64,000 bases of DNA from Bacillota bacterium (GTDB lineage: Bacteria; Bacillota; Clostridia; Acetivibrionales; DSM-1351), in NCBI GenBank assembly GCA_023400235.1, contig JAEXFI010000055.1:1-64000 (forward strand), read 5' to 3'. Below the pieces are notes generated by a model. It did no database searches. It had not been told where the DNA came from and saw nothing but the letters and a program-made list of their open reading frames with translations. A program made the position numbers and the translations under genes. This document shows positions 17,298 through 24,868 of this stretch, piece after piece. The first letter of the stretch is position 1; every line of letters starts with the position of its first letter.

Positions 17298-18551
17298 ATG
17301 GTTAATGGTATTGAAAAATATACACAATTTGATTATTTGTATAACGCTTTGGCACAAAAATATCCCGGGTTGGTTGCAAAAGACAATGACTCTTCCGCAT
17401 TTCAATTTTCCCAGATGCCCATTGCTGCAAACTGGGTTACAAGTAACGACCAGATAGCTTATGATATTGCCAACGGTGTACCTCTGAATCTGGACGGCTT
17501 TTATGTAAAAGGCGACCAGCTGGATACATCCTATTCAACCTTTATAAGGTCGCTAAAGCCCAAACTGGGTGACGATAACCCTGACTACAGGAAACTAAAA
17601 GTACTGTCCGACGACTTGACCAATCAATTTCAGGTTATAGCCGACAGTGCCAATAAGGCCTATTATATCTGGGCTGCAAATAACACCAATGCAAACGGCA
17701 CCGTGCCCTCCAAGTCGGAGTGGCTCAATGACCCACTTGGAGGCAAGAGCTGGGGAGACAAGCTTAACAACATTCAGAAGCAGGTTGACGAGGTCAGCAA
17801 CGAGATGTCTGAAATCCTAAAGTCCATGGACGCGGCCCTAAGCGATACTCTTGCCAACCTGAACAGCGACACAATGCCCATCAGCCGCGGAGGCACTGCA
17901 ATAAAAGTGCCCTCTGTTTCCATCGGAGGAAACCTCTCGGGAGATAAGCTTCGCTGGGACAGCTATACAAAGGGACAGTACGATTTTGAAGTGGAAATAA
18001 ACTCAGACAGTGTAATAGACAGTCCCTGGAAAACCGTCTATTCCACCAAGGTGGTGCAGACGTGCTGGCGCACCTCCATCGAAACAAAGGTAGACACCTT
18101 CAGAATAATAACAGACAACCACTACAATCTGAAGGTTCAAGCTGTGGGAATCCAGGGCTATGAGATAACGAGAGGGCGCTGGTACAACCCGGCCTTTGTC
18201 ACTCCTGACGCACAAATAGTCCAGGGCGCCACAAGCCTGACCAACGACAGCTTCTTTGGCCTTAATGGCTGCCTGCATATGATTCCTGAATCCATACTTG
18301 TCATGTATAAGCCAACCATAACCCTGACCGTATCCACACAGACTTACAAGCAGCAGTTTGTGGCCAATGCAGATCTGGATATTAACTGGATTGAAATGAT
18401 AGGCTTCAGATTCAGCTTTAACGGACTTGCATCCCTGCAGCCGGTTGAAAATGGTGACAACACTGTGACTCTAACCTTCAAGAGCCCTGACAACGCTGTG
18501 CCTCAGATAATCGGTGTAACCTCCAAGGTGGAATTTAACGGAAACAAGTAG
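17298..18551 (+). CDS. unrecognised 417-residue protein
   Basis: I do not recognise a family. There is no signal peptide and no membrane helix. The N-terminal half (1-160) is mixed and acidic; a heptad-like helical stretch runs from about 155 to 195 (NNIQKQVDEVSNEMSEIL); and residues 205-417 look rich in beta strands. The alternating hydrophobic pattern and many Asn and Thr residues resemble beta-sandwich proteins. AGGAGGA precedes the ATG by seven bases, and the base use matches neighbouring genes, so it is surely expressed. A smaller gene follows 23 bases on and is probably co-transcribed. A structural, adhesive or pore-type role is possible, but nothing in the sequence proves one. Confidence 0.7.
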   Translation: MVNGIEKYTQFDYLYNALAQKYPGLVAKDNDSSAFQFSQMPIAANWVTSNDQIAYDIANGVPLNLDGFYVKGDQLDTSYSTFIRSLKPKLGDDNPDYRKLKVLSDDLTNQFQVIADSANKAYYIWAANNTNANGTVPSKSEWLNDPLGGKSWGDKLNNIQKQVDEVSNEMSEILKSMDAALSDTLANLNSDTMPISRGGTAIKVPSVSIGGNLSGDKLRWDSYTKGQYDFEVEINSDSVIDSPWKTVYSTKVVQTCWRTSIETKVDTFRIITDNHYNLKVQAVGIQGYEITRGRWYNPAFVTPDAQIVQGATSLTNDSFFGLNGCLHMIPESILVMYKPTITLTVSTQTYKQQFVANADLDINWIEMIGFRFSFNGLASLQPVENGDNTVTLTFKSPDNAVPQIIGVTSKVEFNGNK

Positions 18552-18574
18552 TTTTCTACAAAGGAGGAATGGCT

Positions 18575-18907
18575 ATGCCGGTTATACGCGGTGAGAGAGG
18601 ACGGGACATGGGTACCACAAGTTCAGCGCTGGATGACGAAATTGAAAGTGATATCCTTGGAGAGATGGATGATATAAATGATTACATGGTTAATCAAAAC
18701 AGCATAATTCTCTCCGCTAACTTTCATGTGGACGCAAAACTTATAGATGCTGGTGTGTACAAGGTGGATATACAGTTTCGTACAGGTAAGAGAAAGACTG
18801 TGGCAGTAGTTTTGCTGGACGCGGATGCGGACAATGTTGATGAACTCAAAGAAGGCTTGCGCAAAAGCCTTAAGGACGGCTACATATATCTGGTGAAACA
18901 GCATTGA
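18575..18907 (+). CDS. unrecognised 110-residue protein, partner of the 417-residue protein
   Basis: A small soluble acidic protein with no known motif. The N-terminal 40 residues are charged and probably flexible (RGERGRDMG, DDEIESDILGEMDD); the remainder looks like an alpha/beta fold (FHVDAKLIDAGVYKVDIQF). AAAGGAGG lies seven bases before the ATG at 18575; an ATG two codons earlier sits too close to the site. It follows the 417-residue gene by 23 bases, and a long hairpin follows, so the pair forms a small operon. A chaperone or subunit for the larger protein is a guess only. Confidence 0.6.
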   Translation: MPVIRGERGRDMGTTSSALDDEIESDILGEMDDINDYMVNQNSIILSANFHVDAKLIDAGVYKVDIQFRTGKRKTVAVVLLDADADNVDELKEGLRKSLKDGYIYLVKQH

Positions 18908-18922
18908 TTGCAGAAAATGAGT

Positions 18923-18967
18923 TTTCTCCGTGAAAATCGATGGTCAAACACCTCTTTCACGGAGAAA
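18923..18967 (+). terminator. 13-bp hairpin after the unknown gene pair
   Basis: TTTCTCCGTGAAA (18923-18935) and its exact complement (18955-18967) enclose a 19-base loop. There is no T run after it, so it may be a processing or stability element rather than a classic terminator. Confidence 0.5.
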
Positions 18968-19009
18968 GTTCGTTTATGTATTATCAAAATTGTGGCTGAA
19001 TACCTAACA

Positions 19010-19186
19010 TCATATGGGCAGAATGGGCATGGCAGAGTTTGGTTTCTTAATATCAGTATCAGCGGAAAGCTTTACCTCCTCCACAGCCTGGCGAAGCTCC
19101 TCCAGCGTAAAGCCCCTGAATTTTTCTGCCAGCTGGGGATTATTACTTACATAATCAAGGAATTCCCTGGCATTTTGCAACGACAT
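19010..19186 (-). CDS. Nif11-like leader peptide, candidate RiPP precursor
   Basis: A 58-residue peptide starting MSLQNAREFLDYV, followed by NPQLAEKF and TLEELRQAVEEV. This is the helix pattern of Nif11-type leaders used by several RiPP families. The C-terminal 17 residues (ADTDIKKPNSAMPILPI) would be the core. They contain no Cys, and the usual double-Gly cleavage site is absent, so this is a divergent member. AGGAGGTG lies eight bases before the ATG at 19186. It follows the LytTR response regulator gene by 30 bases on the same strand. A radical SAM protein and a PqqD-domain protein lie within 6 kb. That context supports a modified-peptide role, but a small regulatory protein is an alternative. 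Confidence 0.6.
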   Translation of the reverse strand: MSLQNAREFLDYVSNNPQLAEKFRGFTLEELRQAVEEVKLSADTDIKKPNSAMPILPI

Positions 19187-19216
19187 CCGAATCACCTCCT
19201 AATTTCAGATATGCGG

Positions 19217-19969
19217 TTATAGGTCCAGCAAGTTTTTAAACTGTTTCATATAGCTCCTGCTCACAGGTATTTCTTCTTTCAGGTTTTTAAGCTTAAGTAA
19301 ATATATGCTGTTCACATCCGGAATTATTTCCTCAACTTTATCAATATTTACGATAAAGCTTCTATGGCACCTGAAAAATTTATAAGCTTTAAGCTTTTCC
19401 TCCAGCGTGCCCAGAGGGTATTTGCTTTTGTAGCTTAAATCCTGCCGTGTAATAACATTGACCTCCTTGTCCTGGGCAAAGCAGTACAGTATATCAGCAG
19501 GATTGATAAGAAATATGCGCTCATCCTTCCAGACCGTCACCTTTTTCAGTCCTTTTTTAAGTGTTGAAAACACCGCCTCCTGAACAGTCTTATTGATATA
19601 TTCCCCTTTTGCAGCACTACTTTTAAGGCGGTTTACAGTGGAGGAGAGCCTTTCTCTTGAAATGGGCTTCAGCACATAATCTATTGCATTTATTTCAAAA
19701 GCCTTGATTGCGTATTCATTGTATGCGGTAACAAATACTATCCTGGTGTCAGGAACCATATGAGCCATTTCTTCTGCTACTGTAAAGCCGTCAAATACCG
19801 GCATTTCAATATCAAGAAACACTACATCGGGTCTTTTGACGGCAACCTCTTCCAAAAACTTTTTAGGTGAGCTATACTTGCCTTGGATTTCTATGCCGGC
19901 AAAGCCTTCAAGGATTTCAGACAGCGCATCTAAAGCAATGCTTTCATCGTCAACCAGTATTACACGCAC
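19217..19969 (-). CDS. LytTR-family response regulator
   Basis: A 250-residue two-component regulator. The receiver domain (1-120) has the acid pocket D7-D8, phospho-acceptor D53 (FLDIEMP), T81 and K101. The C-terminal LytTR DNA-binding domain (about 140-248) ends with FFRCHRSFIVNIDKV and PVSRSYMKQFK, which are typical. I favour the GTG at 19969, which has AGGTG six bases upstream; a GTG three codons earlier is also possible. The likely kinase is the LytS-type protein encoded at 21128, across one gene on the opposite strand. The Nif11-like peptide gene follows it directly. Confidence 0.88.
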   Translation of the reverse strand: MRVILVDDESIALDALSEILEGFAGIEIQGKYSSPKKFLEEVAVKRPDVVFLDIEMPVFDGFTVAEEMAHMVPDTRIVFVTAYNEYAIKAFEINAIDYVLKPISRERLSSTVNRLKSSAAKGEYINKTVQEAVFSTLKKGLKKVTVWKDERIFLINPADILYCFAQDKEVNVITRQDLSYKSKYPLGTLEEKLKAYKFFRCHRSFIVNIDKVEEIIPDVNSIYLLKLKNLKEEIPVSRSYMKQFKNLLDL

Positions 19970-20143
19970 CTGGAACACCTACCTTTACTAAAATATACCG
20001 TGGCAGTCAGAATTATGCCCTTACGTGCAATCATTGTACCCATATGATTTAAATGGTATAATTACCATATTCTTTTATAAATGTAACATTTTTAGACGCC
20101 AGCTGCAAGATTATTTTAACAGGCTCAAAACGTAAAAAATACA

Positions 20144-20300
20144 AAAGTCAATTACTACCGCTAAAAGCCGATAGTTTGGGTTTGAGGCCAAAGCCTCCTG
20201 TAGTGCAGACTCTTTAAAACCCAGACCGTTGAAACCCTTATAAAATGTTTGAAAGCGCATATTCGCCTGGAAGGCGAAGGTTTCAACTGTAATTGACTTT
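20144..20300. ncRNA. structured multi-stem element (candidate RNA or small mobile repeat)
   Basis: A closing 12-bp perfect stem (20144-20155 with 20289-20300) encloses two sub-domains. One is TGGGTTT/AAACCCA (20177-20183, 20217-20223) around a GAGGC/GCCTC hairpin (20084+100, i.e. 20184-20188 and 20193-20197). The other is a 9-bp stem (20228-20236 with 20279-20287) around TTCGCC/GGCGAA (20262-20267, 20273-20278). This nested design in a gene-free stretch points to a folded RNA or a miniature inverted-repeat element. It matches no riboswitch I know. It lies just before the YiiX-like gene and could act in its leader. Confidence 0.45.
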
Positions 20301-20332
20301 ATGAAATAATAGAATGGAATAAAGGATTGGCT

Positions 20333-21049
20333 ATGAAAAAAATAAAAAATGATTACAAATTTCTTTCAAGCACTTTAAAAACAGGTGATGTCATTTTATT
20401 TTGCGGTGGGAGTGGTATAAGCAAAGTAATTGAAAAACTTGAACACACCCAATGGTCCCACGTAGGAATGATAGTTTTGCCGGAGGATATTAAACCGGTA
20501 ATGGAATGTGAGAATAAACCTCTCCTGTGGCAATCCTCTCCTGCACTGAATATCAAGGAAGTACAAAACAAGCCTGAAAGCTGCGGCCCGGAGCTTGTAT
20601 ACCTGGATGAGCTGCTGAGCCTGCTGAAGAATTATCATTATACAGTAGCAGTGAGAAGGCTGGCTGCTCACAGGACCGAAGCCATGCTTTCAAACCTCGA
20701 CAGCTTTATAAGCAAGGTACATATGGATGGCTTTCCATCCATACGTAAGCTTGCTGTGGAGTTTCTCAAGGCTACCCTGAAAGAAAAAACAACTCACGCC
20801 CTAATCAAAATCTTACGCCTATTAAAGCAATTGGCAGGCTTATTCAAAAAAAAACAGACAGAATTTCTTTGCTGCAAGGCGGGTACATATTTTTGCAGTG
20901 AGCTGATTGCCCAAAGCTATATTGAGATGGGCCTTCTGCCCGCGTATGAGGTTGCCGGCAGTTACAGCCCCAAATCCTTTTCTTCTCAGGGTAACCTGGC
21001 ACTCTCAAATAATGCTCATCTGGAAAACGAGATATTTATAGTCTTTTAA
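20333..21049 (+). CDS. YiiX/NlpC-P60-like cysteine hydrolase
   Basis: A 238-residue protein with the permuted papain-like arrangement of the YiiX/YebB group. TGDVILFCGGS opens the fold, H43 lies in WSHVGMIV and C188 in YFCSELIAQSY. The order His before Cys is the hallmark of the permuted NlpC/P60 type. Between them sits a basic helical insert (about 115-178). Such enzymes act as amidases or acyl hydrolases on lipids or peptides. AAAGGA lies seven bases before the ATG at 20333. It sits between the genes of a two-component pair, which suggests a place in the same peptide or envelope system. Confidence 0.75.
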   Translation: MKKIKNDYKFLSSTLKTGDVILFCGGSGISKVIEKLEHTQWSHVGMIVLPEDIKPVMECENKPLLWQSSPALNIKEVQNKPESCGPELVYLDELLSLLKNYHYTVAVRRLAAHRTEAMLSNLDSFISKVHMDGFPSIRKLAVEFLKATLKEKTTHALIKILRLLKQLAGLFKKKQTEFLCCKAGTYFCSELIAQSYIEMGLLPAYEVAGSYSPKSFSSQGNLALSNNAHLENEIFIVF

Positions 21050-21127
21050 TTAAAAGTGACCGCAGAACCTAAGGCATGGGCACAACAGGTCATATTAACA
21101 TGATTATTGTACAAGGGACTGATTTTT

Positions 21128-23044
21128 TTGAAAAACAATTTTTCCAGCAATAAGACCCTGGCATTTGCTAAAAAAACCTTGACTGATCCCGTAGTAATCA
21201 GCGTTATCCTTATAATAGTATTCCTTTCCCTGTTTGAGCTGACTTTCAGAAGCCCTTCCGTGGAAGTGAAAAACGGCAGTCTGGAACTTTCGGATTGGAA
21301 TTTTGAAAGGGATGGGCTGCTTGCTCTGAACGGGAACTGGGAATTTCACTGGAACCGTCTTCTCTCGCCTGTGGATTTTAAAAATGGGACTGAGCCTTCC
21401 GGGCTCTTTATCCCAGTTCCCGGCTATTGGACTTCGGGCTACCGGACTTCGGCCTCAAAAAGCGGCAAAATAGGCGGCATCAGCGGTAATGGCTATTCCA
21501 CCTACCGATTGCTTGTTCATTCACAGGAGAAAATGCCTGACCTGGCCATTAAAGTTGACGCGATTTTTTCTGCCTACAAGCTATGGATTGGAGATAAGCC
21601 GGTACTATCCTGTGGTTTGGTGGGAGACTCAAAAGCTGGTACAAAGGCGGGTATGGAGTCACTGATAGGGTTTTATCAGTTTCCTGAGGGCGGCGGCAAT
21701 GACATCTCTATTACCATACAGGCAGCTAACTTCATAGGTGGAAACGGTGGAATCATAAGGAGCATATATATAGGAACTCCAAAGCAGATTCAAAATTTCC
21801 GGGAAAGAAAACTCATGAAGGAAAACTTTCAGACTGCCATAACTCTATATATGGGTCTGTTCTTCATCCTGCTTTTTGTCATTGGAAGAAAAGAGGCCTA
21901 CAGCCTTTATCTGGGCATTCTTTGCATCCTCATAGCCTTAAGAGGACTGTTTCTTGGAGAGCTGGCCATTTACACAGTCTTCTCCGGACATGACCCACAG
22001 ATATTCTATAAAATATCCTTCGTTATCCTTTGTCTTTCTCTCCTGGCATTTGTAATGTATTTTTACAGGGTGTTTCCCTACGAGCTTAATCCTTTCCTAA
22101 TCAGAGCGGTATTGATTTGCGGCATGGCCTTCAATATTCCTGCCCTTATATTTCCCTACGGCGTTCTGTACAAGCTGGTCTTTGCCTTTGAAATATTTGC
22201 ACTGCTCACCTTCATAATGCTTGCAGCCGCTACTGTCAGGGTTGTAAAAAAGAGGCTTACGGGCTATGCAGTGATGGTGGCAGGCTCCCTCATAGTGTTC
22301 CTTTCCTCGGTCAATGATGTACTGAGTGATTTTCATATATTCAATGGCTGGCTGACCATAACCAACGGTATTTTCATATTCCTTATATTACTCACTGTGT
22401 TGCTGGCAAAGAGGTTTGCAGCTACCCTGCAAATACAGGAGCTGTTTTACCGGGCAGAAATCGCCTCACTGCAGGCACAGATTAAGCCTCATTTCATTTT
22501 TAATGTGATAAATACAATTTCCTACTACACAGGAAAAGACGATACCAGAGCCCATTCTCTGCTTCAGGATCTGGCAAATTATCTTCGCAGCAGCTTCAGC
22601 TTTAAGAACAGCGAGGAACTTGTAGACTTAAGTGAAGAAATATCCAATCTCACCTCCTATCTGCATCTTGAAGAGGCACGGTTCGGCGGGAGATTGAAGA
22701 TTATATTTGACATTCCCCCCGGCCTTACTGCAAGAATCCCGCCCTTCCTGCTGCAGCCAATAGTTGAAAATGCCTTGAAGCATGGAATACTGCCCAAGGA
22801 GGAGGGCGGCAGTGTAAAGATTTCAGCCTCAATAGAGAAAATGTGCCTGATAATAAAAGTTGAGGATGACGGAGTGGGCATGAGCGGTGAAAGGCTGGAC
22901 GGCCTCTTTGATGAAGCCCTGTCCGGCTACGGGGTGGGCGTTAGAAATGTTAACAAGCGACTTAAGCATCAGTTTGGAAAAACTCTCAGGGCGGAGAGCC
23001 TAGAAGGCAAAGGTACTGTTTTTACGCTGGAAATCCCTCAGTAA
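21128..23044 (+). CDS. LytS-type sensor histidine kinase with 7TMR-DISM sensor
   Basis: A 638-residue membrane sensor. After an N-terminal helix, an extracellular beta domain (about 45-220) of the 7TMR-DISM type follows (LNGNWEFHWNRLLSP is characteristic). Seven membrane helices come next (about 235-435), then a His_kinase domain with QIKPHFIFNVINTISYY and an HATPase domain (VENALKHGI, DDGVGM). This layout pairs with LytTR regulators; the one at 19217 is the evident partner. The TTG at 21128 has AAGGGA upstream; the start is uncertain by a few codons. It is followed 31 bases later by the radical SAM gene, probably on one transcript. Confidence 0.85.
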   Translation: MKNNFSSNKTLAFAKKTLTDPVVISVILIIVFLSLFELTFRSPSVEVKNGSLELSDWNFERDGLLALNGNWEFHWNRLLSPVDFKNGTEPSGLFIPVPGYWTSGYRTSASKSGKIGGISGNGYSTYRLLVHSQEKMPDLAIKVDAIFSAYKLWIGDKPVLSCGLVGDSKAGTKAGMESLIGFYQFPEGGGNDISITIQAANFIGGNGGIIRSIYIGTPKQIQNFRERKLMKENFQTAITLYMGLFFILLFVIGRKEAYSLYLGILCILIALRGLFLGELAIYTVFSGHDPQIFYKISFVILCLSLLAFVMYFYRVFPYELNPFLIRAVLICGMAFNIPALIFPYGVLYKLVFAFEIFALLTFIMLAAATVRVVKKRLTGYAVMVAGSLIVFLSSVNDVLSDFHIFNGWLTITNGIFIFLILLTVLLAKRFAATLQIQELFYRAEIASLQAQIKPHFIFNVINTISYYTGKDDTRAHSLLQDLANYLRSSFSFKNSEELVDLSEEISNLTSYLHLEEARFGGRLKIIFDIPPGLTARIPPFLLQPIVENALKHGILPKEEGGSVKISASIEKMCLIIKVEDDGVGMSGERLDGLFDEALSGYGVGVRNVNKRLKHQFGKTLRAESLEGKGTVFTLEIPQ

Positions 23045-23075
23045 ATTCCGCTTCAGCGGATGAAAAGGAGTCGGT

Positions 23076-24074
23076 ATGCACATATCATTTATGCTAAGCA
23101 ACAAATGCAACTATCTCTGCAGCCATTGTATCGAAAGCTCGGACAGACATCAGTCAGAACGGCTGACACCTGAAAAAATAACGGAACTTATTACTGCCGC
23201 CGCGAGGCTGTCAGAGGCAGGAGACAAAGAATTGCGAGTGAGCTTTACCGGCGGTGAGCCCTTCCTGCACTTTGAGGACCTGCTGCAGTGCGCTCAGGCC
23301 GCCAAAGAAAACAACGTCCGAAGAATTGATTGCGTCACAAACTGCTTTTGGGCAGTTGATGTACCAGAGGCATTGAGGCTTATGAAGCATGTGAGCAACG
23401 CCGGCATTGACCACCTCTCCTTCAGCTATGACCCCTATCACGGCAAATTTGTAGACCTGTTACATATAAAAAATGCATTTATCGCAGCTGTGGAGAACGG
23501 CATCCGTGTCAAATTCAAAATAGTTCTGTTTAAGGACTCGGAAAGGGCTTATGACTTCTTGAGGAATATCTCGGACATTACACCGGGAAAAAGCTTTTCT
23601 ATTGACGAGATTCCGGGATTGCCTCTGGGAAGAGCGGAAAACCTGGATAAAGCCGTATTTCTATATGGTGAGGGAATACCTTCTGGCAAGTGCCAGGGCA
23701 TTGGAAATATCCTGATTACAAATACAGGAGATGCTTATCCCTGCTGCTGTCCGGTATTTTCAGCCGCCCTTAGGCTGGGCAACGTCCATTCAGCTTCACT
23801 GGAGAACATTTATACAAGCCTTAGGGAGGCCTTTCCCCTCAAAATACTAAAAGCCCATGGGCCCCAATATTTTATACCCTTTCTTAAGGAGCAGGGTGTG
23901 GACTTGTCAGATGAGCCCTATGTGGATACCTGCCACTTGTGCAGTGCAGTCTTTAAAAGCCTTGAAGCCTGCAGCAGCAGTTTCAATGCTGCAATTGCCA
24001 GTGCAATAGCCCAATGGAGAATAGAGCTTGAAAAGGCCAGAAAAATCGCGGACATTTTTTCCGGGTTTTTGTAG
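23076..24074 (+). CDS. radical SAM protein with SPASM-like C-terminus, candidate RiPP maturase
   Basis: A 332-residue radical SAM enzyme. C11-x3-C15-x2-C18 (KCNYLCSHC) binds the SAM cluster, and FTGGEPFLH is the SAM-contacting GGE motif. After the barrel, a Cys-rich tail carries GKC, a CCC run preceded by ITNTGDAYP, and DTCHLC with a later Cys. This resembles a SPASM or twitch region for auxiliary clusters found in peptide-modifying enzymes. AAAAGGAG lies five bases before the ATG. It sits behind the LytS kinase and converges on the PqqD-domain gene, both typical partners in RiPP loci. The peptide at 19010 is the nearest candidate substrate. Confidence 0.8.
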   Translation: MHISFMLSNKCNYLCSHCIESSDRHQSERLTPEKITELITAAARLSEAGDKELRVSFTGGEPFLHFEDLLQCAQAAKENNVRRIDCVTNCFWAVDVPEALRLMKHVSNAGIDHLSFSYDPYHGKFVDLLHIKNAFIAAVENGIRVKFKIVLFKDSERAYDFLRNISDITPGKSFSIDEIPGLPLGRAENLDKAVFLYGEGIPSGKCQGIGNILITNTGDAYPCCCPVFSAALRLGNVHSASLENIYTSLREAFPLKILKAHGPQYFIPFLKEQGVDLSDEPYVDTCHLCSAVFKSLEACSSSFNAAIASAIAQWRIELEKARKIADIFSGFL

Positions 24075-24114
24075 CTCAGGAACACCTCCGCAACCTCCAC
24101 ATGAGCAGCCCGGC

Positions 24115-24693
24115 TCAGCCAGCATATTCATAGGAGGGTTCAGTCTCCCCGGTGGAATAGATATCCTGATCCACATATTTGCTGGCCTGCAGGTTGAACA
24201 TCTGCGCATACTTGCCTCCGGTTTGCATCAGTTCGTCATGTGTGCCTTCCTCGGTTATTCTGCCATTCTCGAAAAAGAATATTCTATGTGCTGATTTTGT
24301 AGTGGAAAGTCTGTGGGAAATAAATATGACTGTTTTGTTGTCAGCCAGCTCCATAACATTTTTAGCCTTGATCAGATTAAAGTTGCTTTTGGGAATCCCG
24401 CCGTTCAGGGGAGTAAGCAATGAACTGAACAGCTCAAGGGTTTTCAAAATGGTATATTCACCCTTTTCCAGGTCGGTATTGAAAAGACGGGCCACTTTTT
24501 CACATATCCCGCCCACGCTGGCGGTGCCGTCAAAAAGCAATAGAATTACCGCCTGGGACTTTGATATAAAGACCAGCGTATCCTCATTGCCATAAACCGG
24601 AGTTGCTTTGATTTTAATCAAATTATCTTCAACCCCGATTTTTATGTCCTCTCGCAAAATCAGATAATCATTCATACATATGCCGGCAACCAT
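24115..24693 (-). CDS. PqqD-like domain fused to an ABC-ATPase tail (deletion fusion)
   Basis: A 192-residue chimera. Residues 8-95 look like a PqqD peptide-chaperone domain (DYLILREDIKI, then FDGTASVGGICEKVA). From about 112 the sequence is the C-terminal end of an ABC exporter ATPase: LADNKTVIFISHRLS with H-loop His127, then ENGRITEEGTHDELM and KYAQMFNLQ. The Walker A, Q-loop, signature and Walker B motifs are missing, so it cannot be an ATPase. The most likely origin is an internal deletion that joined a pqqD-like gene to the end of an ABC exporter gene. GAGGAGG lies seven bases before the ATG. It converges on the radical SAM gene, 40 bases apart. Confidence 0.75.
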   Translation of the reverse strand: MVAGICMNDYLILREDIKIGVEDNLIKIKATPVYGNEDTLVFISKSQAVILLLFDGTASVGGICEKVARLFNTDLEKGEYTILKTLELFSSLLTPLNGGIPKSNFNLIKAKNVMELADNKTVIFISHRLSTTKSAHRIFFFENGRITEEGTHDELMQTGGKYAQMFNLQASKYVDQDIYSTGETEPSYEYAG

Positions 24694-24868
24694 GTTGTCA
24701 TCCTCCTCTTGCTTTAATGGGTGCGTAGGAGTATTTTCTGCCTGTATATGAACATCTGACAATTTAATAATTTTGGTAAATATGTAATTTTATGAAATTG
24801 ATGTTATATATAATAATAGCACTTATATATTTATTTTCAAGTGCTTTAATGGAAAATATCTGTTAATT

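Noticed and set aside
23907..24209. Cys/Gly-rich frame (CSCGGCGG) on the minus strand as a peptide precursor
   Set aside because: It runs antisense through the end of the radical SAM gene and the fusion gene and has no ribosome site.
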